From Camellia lanceoleosa (lineage: Eukaryota; Streptophyta; Magnoliopsida; Ericales; Theaceae), in contig CM045762.1 of assembly GCA_025200525.1 (NCBI GenBank), positions 1,550,001-1,614,000 of the forward strand: a stretch of DNA of 64,000 nucleotides. The letters run 5' to 3'. Under the pieces are notes generated by a model. That model was not told the DNA's origin, searched no databases, and saw nothing but the letters and a program-made list of their open reading frames with translations. Each line of letters begins with the position of its first letter. Positions within the stretch are counted from its first letter, which is position 1. Shown here piece by piece: positions 22,600-33,999 of this stretch. Position numbers and translations under genes: made by a program.

Positions 22600-23340
22600 G
22601 AGGTATTGAGAATTGTGTATAACTATCAATCCTACATTGATTGGAAAGGAAAGCTTTGATGGGTATTTAAATCTCAAGATTTTGATAAAGGCATGAGCAC
22701 TTTGGGACATCCAATTTTTTCGAAGGAAGGGAGTTATGAATGCTTCAAGGATGGGCTTGTGCCAAAACTATGGTCTAAGTTGGTTATGCAAAAATTGCCA
22801 CATGTGCGCCACCTACCGGGGTCGGGTTTGGATCCCTGGGACTTGCAGAAATGGGTTAGGTTTGGGTTGGGCCAGGTTGGTGGTCTACTAACCTAATCTT
22901 TTTTTGGATCCCTGGGACTTGCAAGAATGGGTTAGGTTTGGGTTTGGCCAGATTGGTGGTCTACTAACCTAATCTTTTTTGGCCAGGTTTGCTGGGTGGA
23001 TACAGATATACACGTGTGTATATAGTGTGTAACTCACACACTTACTCCCTATCAGTTTTGCAAGAGTAATGGGTGCATTTGCTGCCAGCCTTCATGGCTG
23101 GAGGCTCCTCCTCTCTTCCCCATTGCATATAAAAAGAGATCATCTTCCTTGGTTTCAACACATAATTTTTTGGCTTCCATACTATACAGATTTTTTGCTC
23201 CTATATTCATCTTCCAGTGTGAGAGAGTATTGTCATTATCCGTTCACCGAAGCTAAATAGAAGGTACTTTTGCGTTAGCAAGTCTAGACCGTCGTATCTT
23301 GGGAGACAGATGCCGATATACCTCCAACACCCACTATGAG
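22600..23340 (+). mobile_element. Candidate 5' LTR of the copia element
   Basis: The stretch has a TATA-like box (TATAAAAA at 23128), a CT-rich start region just upstream, and a GAGACAGATGCCGATATACC / GAGGCGGCGAATTTATTTTA segment that resembles the R-U5 part of plant copia LTRs. A matching 3' LTR is not in the window and no clear primer site was found. About 2.4 kb separate it from gag, so the link to the copia element is uncertain. Confidence 0.35.
22830..22980. repeat. Two-copy tandem duplication, 76 bp unit
   Basis: GGATCCCTGGGACTTGCA begins at 22830 and again at 22906. Each is followed by ATGGGTTAGGTTTGGGTT and GGTGGTCTACTAACCTAATC. Confidence 0.85.
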
Positions 23341-24340
23341 GCGGCGAATTTATTTTAAGGAGATTGTAGTATCACATAGACTTCGATTTGATTTCCTTTC
23401 CTTAAGTTTTATCTTATTATGTATCGCTATTCAATCTAGTTGTAATTTTCCATGATTTCATGTTCTGTATTGTAATTTATTAAATATGAATTTGTTTGTT
23501 TATTTTATTTAAATACACAACTTTTGTAACTAGCTTAAAACAGATTTTTTTGTTTTCCATGAAATTGAACAATTAGATTCTTGTATAATTTCAATTACTT
23601 TTATTCTCCACTGTTTTGCTACTATTTTGGTCATTGGAAAATAAAATGCCACTATTTATTTTGTATAGTGTGCATGATTAGCAATTGTAGCATCATAAGC
23701 CCACTGTTTGTTTATGAAAGTCTTGATTAGAAAATTACATTAATTTATATATATGTGTGTGCTTGGTATTGTTTCCGGAAGATCAGTATTTCATTTCTTG
23801 GAATCCATGATTAGAAATTCATATTTAATAGTATATTAATATAAGCAATGTTATGTTCTAATTTTCAATTTAATAAAAATGCTTTTTATTTCTATATCTC
23901 TAGCATAATTTGTATGCCTATTTGATTCTAGTATAATTTTATTTAATGAGTATGATTTATAGTTTCCTACCATGCTTTGCATATCTTTTTATCTTATAAT
24001 TTTATAATATAATTTGCATGCTCATGAGTGTTTAAATTTTTAGTTAACATTGACATACTAATTAGTTCCTACTTTTCTAGTATAATCAACATGTTCAATA
24101 TCTACTACATTCTAGTTTAATTCACATGTTTATTCTTTTCTCGATTTTTAGGATAACTTGCATGTTCTTTATTTTCTAGAGTTCTAGAATTATGTACATG
24201 TTCATATGTTCTAGATTCTAGTTTACTTCACATATTTATTAATTTTAGATTTATATCCTAATTTGCATGTTCTAAATTTTCTAAATTTAAGTTAAATTAC
24301 ATGCTTATTATTGTTAAGTGCTCTAGAATTATTTGTAGAA
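23341..24340. repeat. AT-rich stretch with recurring CATGTTCTA-type motifs
   Basis: From about 23980, TTGCATG, ACATGTTCA, CATGTTCTA and TTCTAGA recur irregularly about every 40-60 bases. No coding content. Confidence 0.45.
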
Positions 24341-24480
24341 AAATGCTGTTTACCCCCACTGGGGGTCGACCCCCAGTGAGGTGGAGGCCCGTAGTTGGGC
24401 GAAAAAACTGTTTTTTTTTTTTTTTTTTGAGTTGGTAGCCAATGGGGGCGCGCCACCTCCACTGAAGTGCGACCCCCTTT
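24340..24480. repeat. GC-rich partial inverted repeat in AT-rich DNA
   Basis: GGGGGTCGACCCCCAGTGAG with GTGGAGG on one side, and CCTCCACTGAAGTGCGACCC on the other, can pair in part around a long T run (24411-24428). Confidence 0.55.
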
Positions 24481-24701
24481 AAGTATAAAACCCACGTTAT
24501 TTGCATGATTACTAGAATTATTTACATGTTCAATGTATAATAATTTTCTATAACTCTTGTCAATTAATTTTAATTTTAGTTTTAGAGTTATAAGTTCTAT
24601 AATTTAACTGAGAGTTATAAGGTTTTTGTGACTTGTCTAGCATTTTATTCTTTACTTATTTTTGTGATTAATTAGATTGCTAGAAAGTGTTTTTTTTTTT
24701 T

Positions 24702-25038
24702 GGTAAATTACAAAAACACTCCTGAGATTTGATTAAAATACAAATCGCCCCTTATGGTTTTGAAAATTACATTCAACTCCCTAAGGTTTTTAATTTCATA
24801 ACAAATAGCCCCTTTTATTAATAAATCATCAAGCCAATTAACTATTTTTAATGATGTTAAAGATATATTTCAATTAGGTAATTTTATTATTGTATAGGAG
24901 AGCAATTATGAATTTCATTTTTTTTAGTTAATTTTGTTAAATAAAAAAATTCTAACAATAGGGTATTTATAATTTTTCAAACCACATGGGACAATCTCTA
25001 TTTTAAGCAAACCTCAGGGAGTGTATTTGTAATTTATC
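24702..25038. mobile_element. MITE-like element, about 337 bp
   Basis: The left end GGTAAATTACAAAAACACTC and right end GAGTGTATTTGTAATTTATC are inverted repeats, continuing inwards as CTGAGATTTG / CAAACCTCAG. The interior is AT-rich and non-coding. Confidence 0.7.
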
Positions 25039-25793
25039 ATTTTTTTTTTATCTTTCTTCAATCATTATTTTGTCAAAAACAAAGAAAAGCTAAGGAGATA
25101 AAATTTTGTCCTCTTTCAATCACTACTTTGCCAAAAACAAAGAAAAGCTGAGGGATGTTTTTGTGAATAATGTGTGCATTATATTTTGTTGTGTTTTTCT
25201 GCTAACTTTCTTTACAAGAATACCTATGTGAAAGAGAATGAGGAAAAAAATGCAAAACCAAATGAATAAAATTTAGAATTGCAATAAAAAGTTAGCCTAC
25301 TAACCTTTTTGTTGAACAAAAATATCTAAGCATGGAAAGGAGTTTTGGACCAAATAGAATCCTAATTGGATTGGTTTATGGTTTTTATATTTGAAGGATT
25401 TTTTGCTTGAGCTTTAGTTGTAGTTATTTACCAATAATTTTAAGCAAGTTTGTTTGCTTGTAATTGTTATAGTAATTTTTTTTAATTGCTTATAAGTTTT
25501 AGAACTTGATTTGTTTTAACCTAGTTGATCCCCTAAAAAACTTAATTCTAAAAATTGTTTCCCACGGATTTGGAGTCAACATATTCTTGAAAGTTTTATC
25601 TAAGATTAACTAGGTCTTAAGTGAGACCGGTGTAACCCCTCCAGTTTTCCTAAAAACTTTATTGACCATGTTCGATTCTAGGATAAGTAGTGAGACTAGT
25701 TTTGAATTAAATTTCTAACTTTGGAATTTTCAAGTGTTAAGTTTAATTTCTAAAAACAAAGAATAATGAAATTCTATTGTATTTTCTCAAAAA

Positions 25794-26800
25794 TGACAAC
25801 TGTCATTGATACTGCTGTTGTTGCTGCTAATGTTGGTGAAGATCGGAACCCCGGGGCAACTGATTGCCAACCCCTGCTGTGACTTTTATAGTCAACCTTG
25901 TTGCTGCTCTTGCTATTCCGAAAGGATCGTTCAACCATCATGAGCGCCCGAAGAAGTTCATTGGACTAAATTTCAAGAGGTGGCATCAGAAGATGCTATT
26001 CTACCTGACTACTCTTAAGCTTGCGAGGTTTTTGAGTGAAGATCCACCAGCCGTTGAGGAGAATGAGTAAGACAAGCAGAAGTTCATGACTCTAGATACT
26101 TGGAAGTAGTCAGACTTCATTTGTCGAAACTATGTTTTGAATGGCTTGGCCGATTCATTGTTCAACGTGATTTATGCCCAGAAGTCAGCAAAGGAGTTGT
26201 AGGATGCTTTGAACAAGAAGTACAAGACCAAGGATGTTAGGGCAAAGAAATTTGTCGTTAGCCGATTTCTGGACTTTAAAATGGTGGACCCAAAAATCGT
26301 CATTAGTCAAGTCCAAGATTTCTAAATAATTCTGCACGAGATTTATGCAGAGGGAATGTTCTTAAATGAATCATTCCAAGCAGCTGCATTGATTGAGAAG
26401 CTGCCTAATGGTTCGAAAGACTTCAAGAACTATCTGAAATACAAACGAAAGGAGATGACAGTCGAAGAGCTTGTTGTCAAGCTTCGAATTGAGGAAAACA
26501 ACAAGAAAAAAAATGAGGAGTACCTTCACTGTGAAAGTGAACATGGTTAAGTATGGCCAGTCCTCGGGGGTGGAAAAAAAGCCATCGACAGGCAAAAACT
26601 CAATGCTAGGAGTAAGAGGCGGTGTCTCCAAAAGGTCGGTCTACAAGCTGTAGGAACCTACTTTTAAGTTCAATGAAAAGTGCTTCAACTGTGGAAGCGA
26701 TAGGCATTAGGTGGTTAATTACCACAAGAAGAATAAGAAGCCTTACAAGAAGTACCCTTCACAGAACAAAAGTCGGGCTCACATGGCTGAAATGGAGGAT
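25794..26800 (+). pseudogene. gag: Ty1/copia gag region
   Basis: ATG 25794 opens MTTVIDTAVVAANVGEDRNP; after a frame change the copia gag core is readable. It contains KKFIGLNFKRWHQKMLFYLT, SDFICRNYVLNGLAD, KKYKTKDVRAKKFVVSRFLD, ILHEIYAEGMFLNESFQAA and LPNGSKDFKNYLKYKRKEMT. Several in-frame stops occur (for example after EENE, TLDTWK and QVQDF). The zinc knuckle reads CFNCGSDRH, a stop, VVNY: the last cysteine position is tyrosine. This is a decayed copy that cannot make particles. The lineage within copia was not resolved. Confidence 0.85.
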
Positions 26801-26859
26801 CTGTCACAAGATGTGGACGACATGCATCTATCAACTGTCGTCTCTAAGGTAAACATGGT

Positions 26860-27240
26860 GGGGTCCAACCTGAAGGAATAGTGGGTGGACATTAGGGTCA
26901 CTCGCCACATCTATGCTAAGAAGAAGATGTTCACAAGTTTCGAACCGATTTCAAATGGTGAAAAGTTGTTTATGAGAAATTCTACGACCTCAACTGTTAA
27001 GGGTAAAGGCAAGGTGGTCCTGAAGATGACTTTAGGAAAATAGCGGACTTTGAATGATGTCTTGTTTGTTCCGGACATTCGCAAAAACCTTGTCTCGGGG
27101 TCGCTCTTAAGCAAGCATGGCTTCCACATGGTGTTTTGAGTCTGATAAGGTTATGTTGACCAAGAGCAGAATCTATGTAAGGAAGAGGTATATGCCGGGT
27201 GGTATGTTTAAACTCAATATAATGACTATTATCCCTAAAG
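26860..27240 (+). pseudogene. pol: Ty1/copia protease region
   Basis: The segment reads VDIRVTRHIYAKKKMFTSFE and then [42 protein letters not shown]. In copia proteases the first motif carries D-T/S-G-A; here it reads DIRV, so the active site is lost. Stops occur at about 27042 and 27138. Confidence 0.8.
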
Positions 27241-27269
27241 TTAATGAGAAAGCTTCTTCTTCTGCTTAT

Positions 27270-28170
27270 ATACTTGAGTCCCTTGAATTATGGCATAGTA
27301 GACTTGGTCATGTGAATTTTGACTCATTGATGGATTAATCAAGTTATATGACATACCATCTTTCAAGATTAATCCAAATCATAAGTGTGAAACTTGTGTA
27401 GAAACTAAATTGACAAGGACTTCATTTCACTCTGTTGAAATAAGTACTGAGCCTTTAGATTTAGTACACAGTGATGTGTGTGACTTGAAAGTCATACAAT
27501 CATATGGTGGCAACAAGTACTTCATCACTTTTGTTAATAATTGCACTAAATACTGTTATGTGTATTTGCTTAAAAGCAAAGATGAGGCGATTGATAAGTT
27601 TATTATTTTTAAGAATGAAGTTGAGAATCAACAAAGCTGAAAGATCAAGGCTTTAAAAAATGATCGTGGTGGAGAATATGAATCGCCTTTTATTAAGATT
27701 TGTGCTCAATCTGGAATTATCCACAAAACTACAGCGCCTTATTCCCCTCAGTCAATTGGTGTTGCTAAGCGAAAAAATAGAAATATGAAGGAAATGATGA
27801 ATATAATGTTGATAAGTTCTGGGTAGCCACAAAACTTGTGGGGGAAGCTATTTTCTCCGCGAATTACATTCTAAATAGAATACCTCAGGAGAAAGTGGAC
27901 AAGACTCCATATGAATTATGGAAAGTTTACAAGCTTTCTTATAATTTCCTACGAATGTGGGGGTGTCTTGAAAAGTGGCGGTACCTACACCCAAACGGGT
28001 TAGGATAGGTCCGAAAATAGTGGATTGTATATTCATTGGTTATGTACAGCATAGTAGTGCATATAGGTTTATTGTGCACAAGTCTAATATTTCTGATATA
28101 CACAAGAATACCATGATAGAGTCAAGGAATGCGTATTTCTTTAAGGACATGTTTCCTTGCCAAACTTGAG
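27270..28170 (+). pseudogene. pol: Ty1/copia integrase region
   Basis: The pre-integrase HHCC motif is visible (ELWHSRLGHVNFDSL, then HKCETCVETK). The catalytic core reads LDLVHSDVCD, then YFITFVNNCTKYCYVYLLKS, ALKNDRGGEYES and SPQSIGVAKRKNRNMKEM. The acidic residue normally in the YFITFxDD block is asparagine, and the glutamate of the GVAE block is lysine. Strand transfer should be impossible. The C-terminal part continues in broken frames to about 28170. Confidence 0.82.
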
Positions 28171-28379
28171 GAGAGAATCAAAATTCTGAAAAGGAACTTG
28201 AAGATGATCCTAGTGATAATGATCAAGATGAAAAAGTAAATGAGCCAATAAGGAGTAAGAGGGATAGGATTTCCAAGTCCTTTGGCCTGGACTTCTTGAC
28301 TTATATGTTAGAAGGAGAACCTCGAACTTTCCATGAAGCCGTGATTTCACCTGAAAGTCTTTTATGGAAAGAAGCAATT

Positions 28380-29047
28380 AAAAGTGAAATTGACTCCATC
28401 TTACAGAACCATACTTAAGAGTTGGTTGATTTACCCCCAGACAGTAAGGCCTTAGAAAGTAAGTGGATCTTTAGAAGAAAGATGAAAGCAGATGGGTCAA
28501 TTGATAAGTATAAAGCCATGCTAGTTATCAAGATATACAAACAGCGAGAAGGCCTAGATTATTTTGATGCGTATTCACCTGTGACAAGGATTACATCAAT
28601 TCGCATGATGATTGCGATAGCTGCTTTATGTGGTTTGGAGATACATCAAATGAATGTAAAGACAACTTTCTTAAATGGGGATTTAGATGAAGAAATCTAC
28701 ATAGAGCAACACAAAGGGTTTTTAGCTCCAGGGAAAAATAAGAAAGTCTGTAAGTGTGTCAAGTCACTACATGGTTTGAAGCAAACTCCTAAGCAATGCC
28801 ATAAGAATTTTGGCAACGCTGTGTTGTCAAATGGGTTTAGAATCAATGAGTGTGACAAATGCATATATATCAAAGACACAGACAAAGACTATGCCATTTT
28901 GTGTCTATACGTCGATGACATACTAATTGTTGGTAGTAATGATAAAATGATTAGAACAAGAGATTGTTAAACTCGAAGTTTGGAAGATATGGGCCTTAGA
29001 GATATAATTATAGGTATTAAGATTACCAGGACATCTGGTGGTATTGT
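28380..29047 (+). pseudogene. pol: Ty1/copia reverse transcriptase, first part
   Basis: The main open stretch (28422-28970) reads SKWIFRRKMKADGSIDKYKA, FDAYSPVTRITSIRMMIAIA, NVKTTFLNGDLDEEIYIEQ, SLHGLKQTP and LCLYVDDILIVGSND. The YVDD box is intact, but the first catalytic aspartate (in the M-D-V-K-T block) is asparagine. A stop follows at about 28968, then DMGLRDIIIGIKITRTSGGI runs to the solo LTR insertion point. Confidence 0.87.
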
Positions 29048-30133
29048 TGTAATGAACCCAAAATCCGTATCTGAACTTACTTTTATGTCCTTGTGGGTTA
29101 ATGCACTTTAATTTAATGATATCTGTTTGAATTGAAGTATTATCTGTTGAGTTACGGCTTTAAAATTGAAATTACCGACCTTTACGGGTTCATAAATCAA
29201 AATTGAGTGTTTGGTTATGTTAATGGGAATTTTTAGAACTATTTGGGAAAATTAATTGAAAATCTAATTTGTCTGATTCGTTAATGCATATTTGGGTGGT
29301 TAGTCTTGTATTGCAAATTGAAGGCCTCAGAGGCATCAGAAATCAAAACATATAACATATTTATGATTAGCACAATTTTTAGAGTCATCTGAAAAGTTTA
29401 ATTGAAATTTGATTTCGTGCGATTCGTAAGGCCGCGTTTGGCTCTCTCTATTGTGTTAAACTTATGTAGGCATATATTTATATAAGTATGTATGTTTTAG
29501 GTGGTTGAACTCATCTTTTGAAAACCCAAAAATATCTAGGGGAGATGGGAAGACACGTGAGAAAAAGAGAGAGTTCTAGAGAGAACTCAAAGAAAAGAAG
29601 GGAGAAAGAGTTAGAGTGGAAGAGAAAATCAAGGATTTGGCTTGAATTCTTCATGGCTATACAAGAATAAGTGATGGTGAAAGCTTAAGGTAAGAGTTTT
29701 CCTCTCAATATTTGAAGATCATAAGCTAAGGAGTGAATTTCTTGGATTATTTATGATGATATGTATGGGTTTTGTTCTTTCAAGTAAAAAGGTGTTGAAT
29801 CCTTGTATGAAGCATGAATTTATGTTATAATTTAATTTCTTGTAGGAGTTTTAGGGTTCTTAAAGAGGCTAAAAAGGGTTTCCACCATGTAAGGGAGCTT
29901 GAACCCCAAACCATGGCTAATTTTATGCTTTTGTGTTCTAGTTCTTAATCTTGTTCTTGTGCATGGGAATTTGAGTAGTATTTTGGGGTTATGATCTTTG
30001 ATAAAAGCTAATGATGTGAGATTTATCATGTATTAAAGAGTTTTAGGCTTTGATTTACATGAAATTGAGGTTTGATTTTGAAAAGGAAAAGTTCCAAATT
30101 ATACAACCATTTTCGGATTCTGATTTTGCCCAA

Positions 30134-30262
30134 ACCGCACGAGCGGCCACGGGCACCGCACAAGCGGAACATGAAAAAAATAGAGCATTGCATTCTGCTT
30201 AACCCACCGCTCGAGCGGCCCAATCACCGCACAAGCGGCCAAAGTGGGCGCACGAGCGGCCA
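30134..30262. repeat. Array of CCGC(T/A)CGAGCGG-type palindromes
   Basis: Six copies of CGCACGAGCGGCC, CGCACAAGCGG or CGCTCGAGCGGCC occur in about 130 bp, the same core as in the LTR at 1508. Confidence 0.75.
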
Positions 30263-31179
30263 TCCCTGTTTCAGCATATACTAGGTAACTTTGAACAAGC
30301 ATATCTTTTGCATCCGGACTCCGTTTTGAGTGATTCTTGAGCCTAAAATCAAGCCCGGAAGTCTAGTTTCCAATGGTGGTGGTCTCACTCCAAAATGCTA
30401 AATGCAGAAATAGTTATGCCCAAATTAGTGACGACTATTCACTTTCTATTTATCGGTTCGTACCGTTTCTTCGTCTGGACCATTTTTCTATCGATTCCCC
30501 CTATCTTCTGTGACATGGATTATAACTTATTAAGGAATAATGAGCTTGGTACCACCATGACTAATTGATTAAATGATCAAAGAGAATAAGTAAATGATAG
30601 ATTATGATCTCATAATATGTGTTGTGCACTGTGCTCGTAGGTCGAGGCGAGGACATCGTCTCATTACTACTGGGAGCCAATCACTATGAGTAATAATAGT
30701 GTAATGATATGTTTCACTTACTTCCTGTGAATATGATTTAAGTATTGCTAATTGTGAATGGCCTATCCCATTGATAGTGTGCTTTGATTAACTTAATTGA
30801 TATTGTGCTTTGATTACCTTAATGGCATTTATATGGACCTAAGGTCGTTCTGTCCCTAGTAATAGATGTGGGCCCGAGGCCATTATGATGAGAATTGTTC
30901 TATCCCTATTAATGTAGTGATACATTTACCTTCTGTTAATAGTTATTATTAATGTTCTGTTATCCGCAAGACAACTATGTCGACTTGTAATAAACTATGG
31001 AAAAATCTTTGTGCACTATTGAGTAATAGTACTCTAGCAGTACGTTTTGTTTACTGTTAATAGTTAATACTAACGTTCTGTTATCTGCAAGTTAACTATC
31101 TGAATTCATGATGAACAAATGGAACATATGTGTATTATGGAACAATGATATCTTTGTGTATCTGGAATCATTCTGTTTT

Positions 31180-31460
31180 GCTAATGATGGGCCCGAGGCC
31201 AATCTGTTGATATCTGGGCTTAAAGCCGTTCTGCATCACATCTAAGCTTAAAGCCGATCTGTATTATATTTGGGCTTACAGCCGTTCTATATAATCTGTT
31301 AGGCCAGAGGCTGTTCTGTATAATCTGTTAGGCCAGAGGCCGTTCTGTATAATCTGTTAGGCCTAAGGCCATTCTGCATAATGTGTTAGGCCTATGGCCG
31401 TTTTGTATTCTGCATGGGCTTGAAGCCAGTCCGTATTATATGTGAGCCTGAAACCGTATT
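31180..31460. repeat. Tandem repeat, about 28-30 bp unit, GGCC...CCGTTCTG core
   Basis: About nine units carry variants of TTAGGCCAGAGGCCGTTCTG followed by TATAATCTG. They occupy the same LTR position as the GGCC array at 3080-3300. Confidence 0.8.
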
Positions 31461-31973
31461 GAAATATAGTTATGAATAAGACCTGTATATGGTTGGTATT
31501 TGTCTATTTATTTTATCTAAGGTTTTGCTTATTCAATTAACCTTCTTACATTGCTATTATTCACTGAGATTTGCTCATTCTGTTTTATGTATATTTCTGT
31601 AAGTGAGCAATCAAGGATTGACACTAGAGTTATAATGAGGTTCGCCTGTCTGCCAAGTCACCCGGGGTATGTCTCCACGCGGAGGCCTTAATTTGTGTTG
31701 GGAGTCATAAATTATTAAGTCTTATGTAAGTGTGTGTGAGATCTATAGAAATTCTGTGATTGTATATGTATATTTGGAAGTGTATTTAAATGCTTAAATT
31801 CAATTAAACCATCATGTATGCACAAACTCAATGGATGTTGTCCTTTATTGATATTGCTTCCGCTTAAGGCCCCGTATGTGATTAAATATTATTCTAAAAT
31901 TCTATTTGGAGGCCTATGTACAGGCCGATCATGGACCAAACTTTTAAGGGCGGGTTTGGGTCGTGACAATTGT

Positions 31974-32165
31974 ACTTTCTCAATCTCACTATGTCGAGAA
32001 GATACTTGAGAAATTTGATAAATCAGATACGAGTGTGTCTAGGACACCAGTAGACTTGAGTCTACATTCGACTAAGAATAATGGTGAGAGTGTCTCTCAA
32101 CTAGAATATTCTCAGGTCATTGGGAGTTTAATGTATCCGATGAGTTGCACAAGGCTAGATATAGT
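31974..32165 (+). pseudogene. pol: Ty1/copia reverse transcriptase, second part, cut by element A1
   Basis: LSQSHYVEKILEKFDKSDTS, then TPVDLSLHSTKN and LEYSQVIGSLMYPMSCTRLD, the region leading from reverse transcriptase to RNase H. It stops abruptly at 32165, where the Tat-type LTR begins. The remaining copia RNase H and 3' LTR are not visible and should lie right of the window. Confidence 0.85.
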
Positions 32166-33999
32166 TATAGACGTCCCCAAACGTCCCGAGAAAATCCCGT
32201 TTTGTTCATTGGGCTTACTACAGTTCGGACTCAAATGTCACGGTTCTGAATCTAATCCCGCAAGATGCAATGCAAGACCGATGAATCACCAAAGAGTCCA
32301 AATCCGACAAATCGTTTTGAAAAACCAATTTTTAGAAAGAAGTGCCAAACATGGACTGCTTTGCCAGATATAGAGTCACCACCTAAATATTTTGTTTTGG
32401 GGGAATTTAGGAAACCCTGACTCGTACCTAAGGCTACGTGTCCGTCATCACCAAAGTTGCCTCGGCTCGAGAACTTGGGTATGATTGGGGAAGGTCATTT
32501 CATGAGCACCCCCGCTCGCCCAATCAAAGATCGGCCACTACTAAGCATGATATCTTGTTTTTGAAAACACATGTGCTTTTATTCCGATTATTAACCTAGA
32601 ATTACTATGTGATGCGCACAGCATACAAGTATAGACTGGATTGCCTAAGTTAGAACAAAACATCTCATGTTTGTTTTTGAAAACGGTTTGCTACTCGCAA
32701 GTAGGCTAAAATGCGGATTTTGCCACCCTCAAGTGGGCTTAGAAAACATGGTGATTTGTCACTCTCAAGTGGGCTTAAAACTCGCAATCGATGAATTGTT
32801 CCAATTTAAATCATTCAACCTTCACCCATAGGCATTCAGGCAGTTATATCACATAAACACATAGCTTCATGGTAAGCATGCTATCATGGCAGTCACTCAC
32901 ATACATGCAAGGATGCTAAGGCATAAACACTCACCGAGTACTCCGAGCCAAAGAAAGAAGCTAATTAGAAATCATGCATGAATCCTAACTATGCTGAGAT
33001 GCATAATGCAACACATGCAGGATGTAACTAAGATAGGCTTGGCTATTCTAAAATGGCATATGAGATGTTACAGATAACATGTATTCAACTTGGAATTGAA
33101 ATACGATGTAGTTAGTATGATGCGCCGAGCCCGATGCATGCAAGACAGATGAATTGATGCAAACATACGAGCATAAGGATGCTAATTGAAACGTGCCCTA
33201 AAACTAACCATCGTAAGCTGGTAAATAAAAAGGAGAAAAACGTGGGGTCGGAAGACATGCATCACACATACGCACACTTATTACAACATTGCCCTCTCTC
33301 GGAGGGTTCGAATAAATAATACGGAATCGAATTAACTAATTATTACACAACACTAGCTAATTAACAAAATAACTAAACTAGCATGCAAACTATGTAAAAT
33401 GGGCCGCCTCAGCACTGCTTTGAATGATAAAGGATGCATGCATGCTCAAGTCGCCTTGTCGGAAAATCCATCGTGATGCCCCGGCTCGCCTTTGTTTGCA
33501 ATTGATCTCGAGACACACAAGACTCCGGAAAATTTGAAACTCCACCACAGGAATTGTGGGAAGGTGGCCGACCGCCTATTGGCCTTGGAGACCACCTGCC
33601 GACCACCTTTTGTGGGAGAAACCAAAATGGGTGGTCGGTCTGCCAGAAAAGCTAGTCGGCCAACCAATTTCTGCCTCTGGTTTCTGATTTTCTGCAACAA
33701 AGGGAAAGAGAGGGGCACGGCAAAGTATTTGCAACACGTGTGTACGACCACTCTCCCCATCATTGCATAGGCTCAAGGGAGTGTATGTCTCTACCCTCAG
33801 GCCACCAATCACGCATCTCGATGCATAATGGCCGAGGGGCCGAATTGCGCAACTCAATATAGAAATAAATGCACAAGTAAGCACCTAAAGCCAACAACTC
33901 CATCATAGGTAGTCAAGAATGTCGACGACCGGGAATCGAGGTACGTTTCGTCATTTTGAGTACGAAATGTCCCTCGTTTCCCGTGTTTGGGCTAACTCC

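Larger units (their letters stand above)
29048..31968 (+). mobile_element. Gypsy solo LTR inside the copia reverse transcriptase
   Basis: It starts TGTAATGAACCC, ends GGGTCGTGACA and is flanked by a perfect 5 bp duplication ATTGT (29043-29047 and 31969-31973). Removing it restores continuity of the copia frame (KITRTSGGIV then LSQSHYVEKILEKFD). A TATA-like TATATAA sits at 29479 and a CTCGAG/CACGAG palindrome array at about 30134-30262. The tail has the GGTCGAGGCGAGGA...CACTATGAGTAATAATA block seen in the other gypsy LTRs. There are no gag-pol remains. Confidence 0.93.

Noticed and set aside
33409..33884. Several overlapping frames of about 100 codons
   Set aside because: They lie in LTR A1, in a stretch collinear with non-coding LTR A2 and B sequence.
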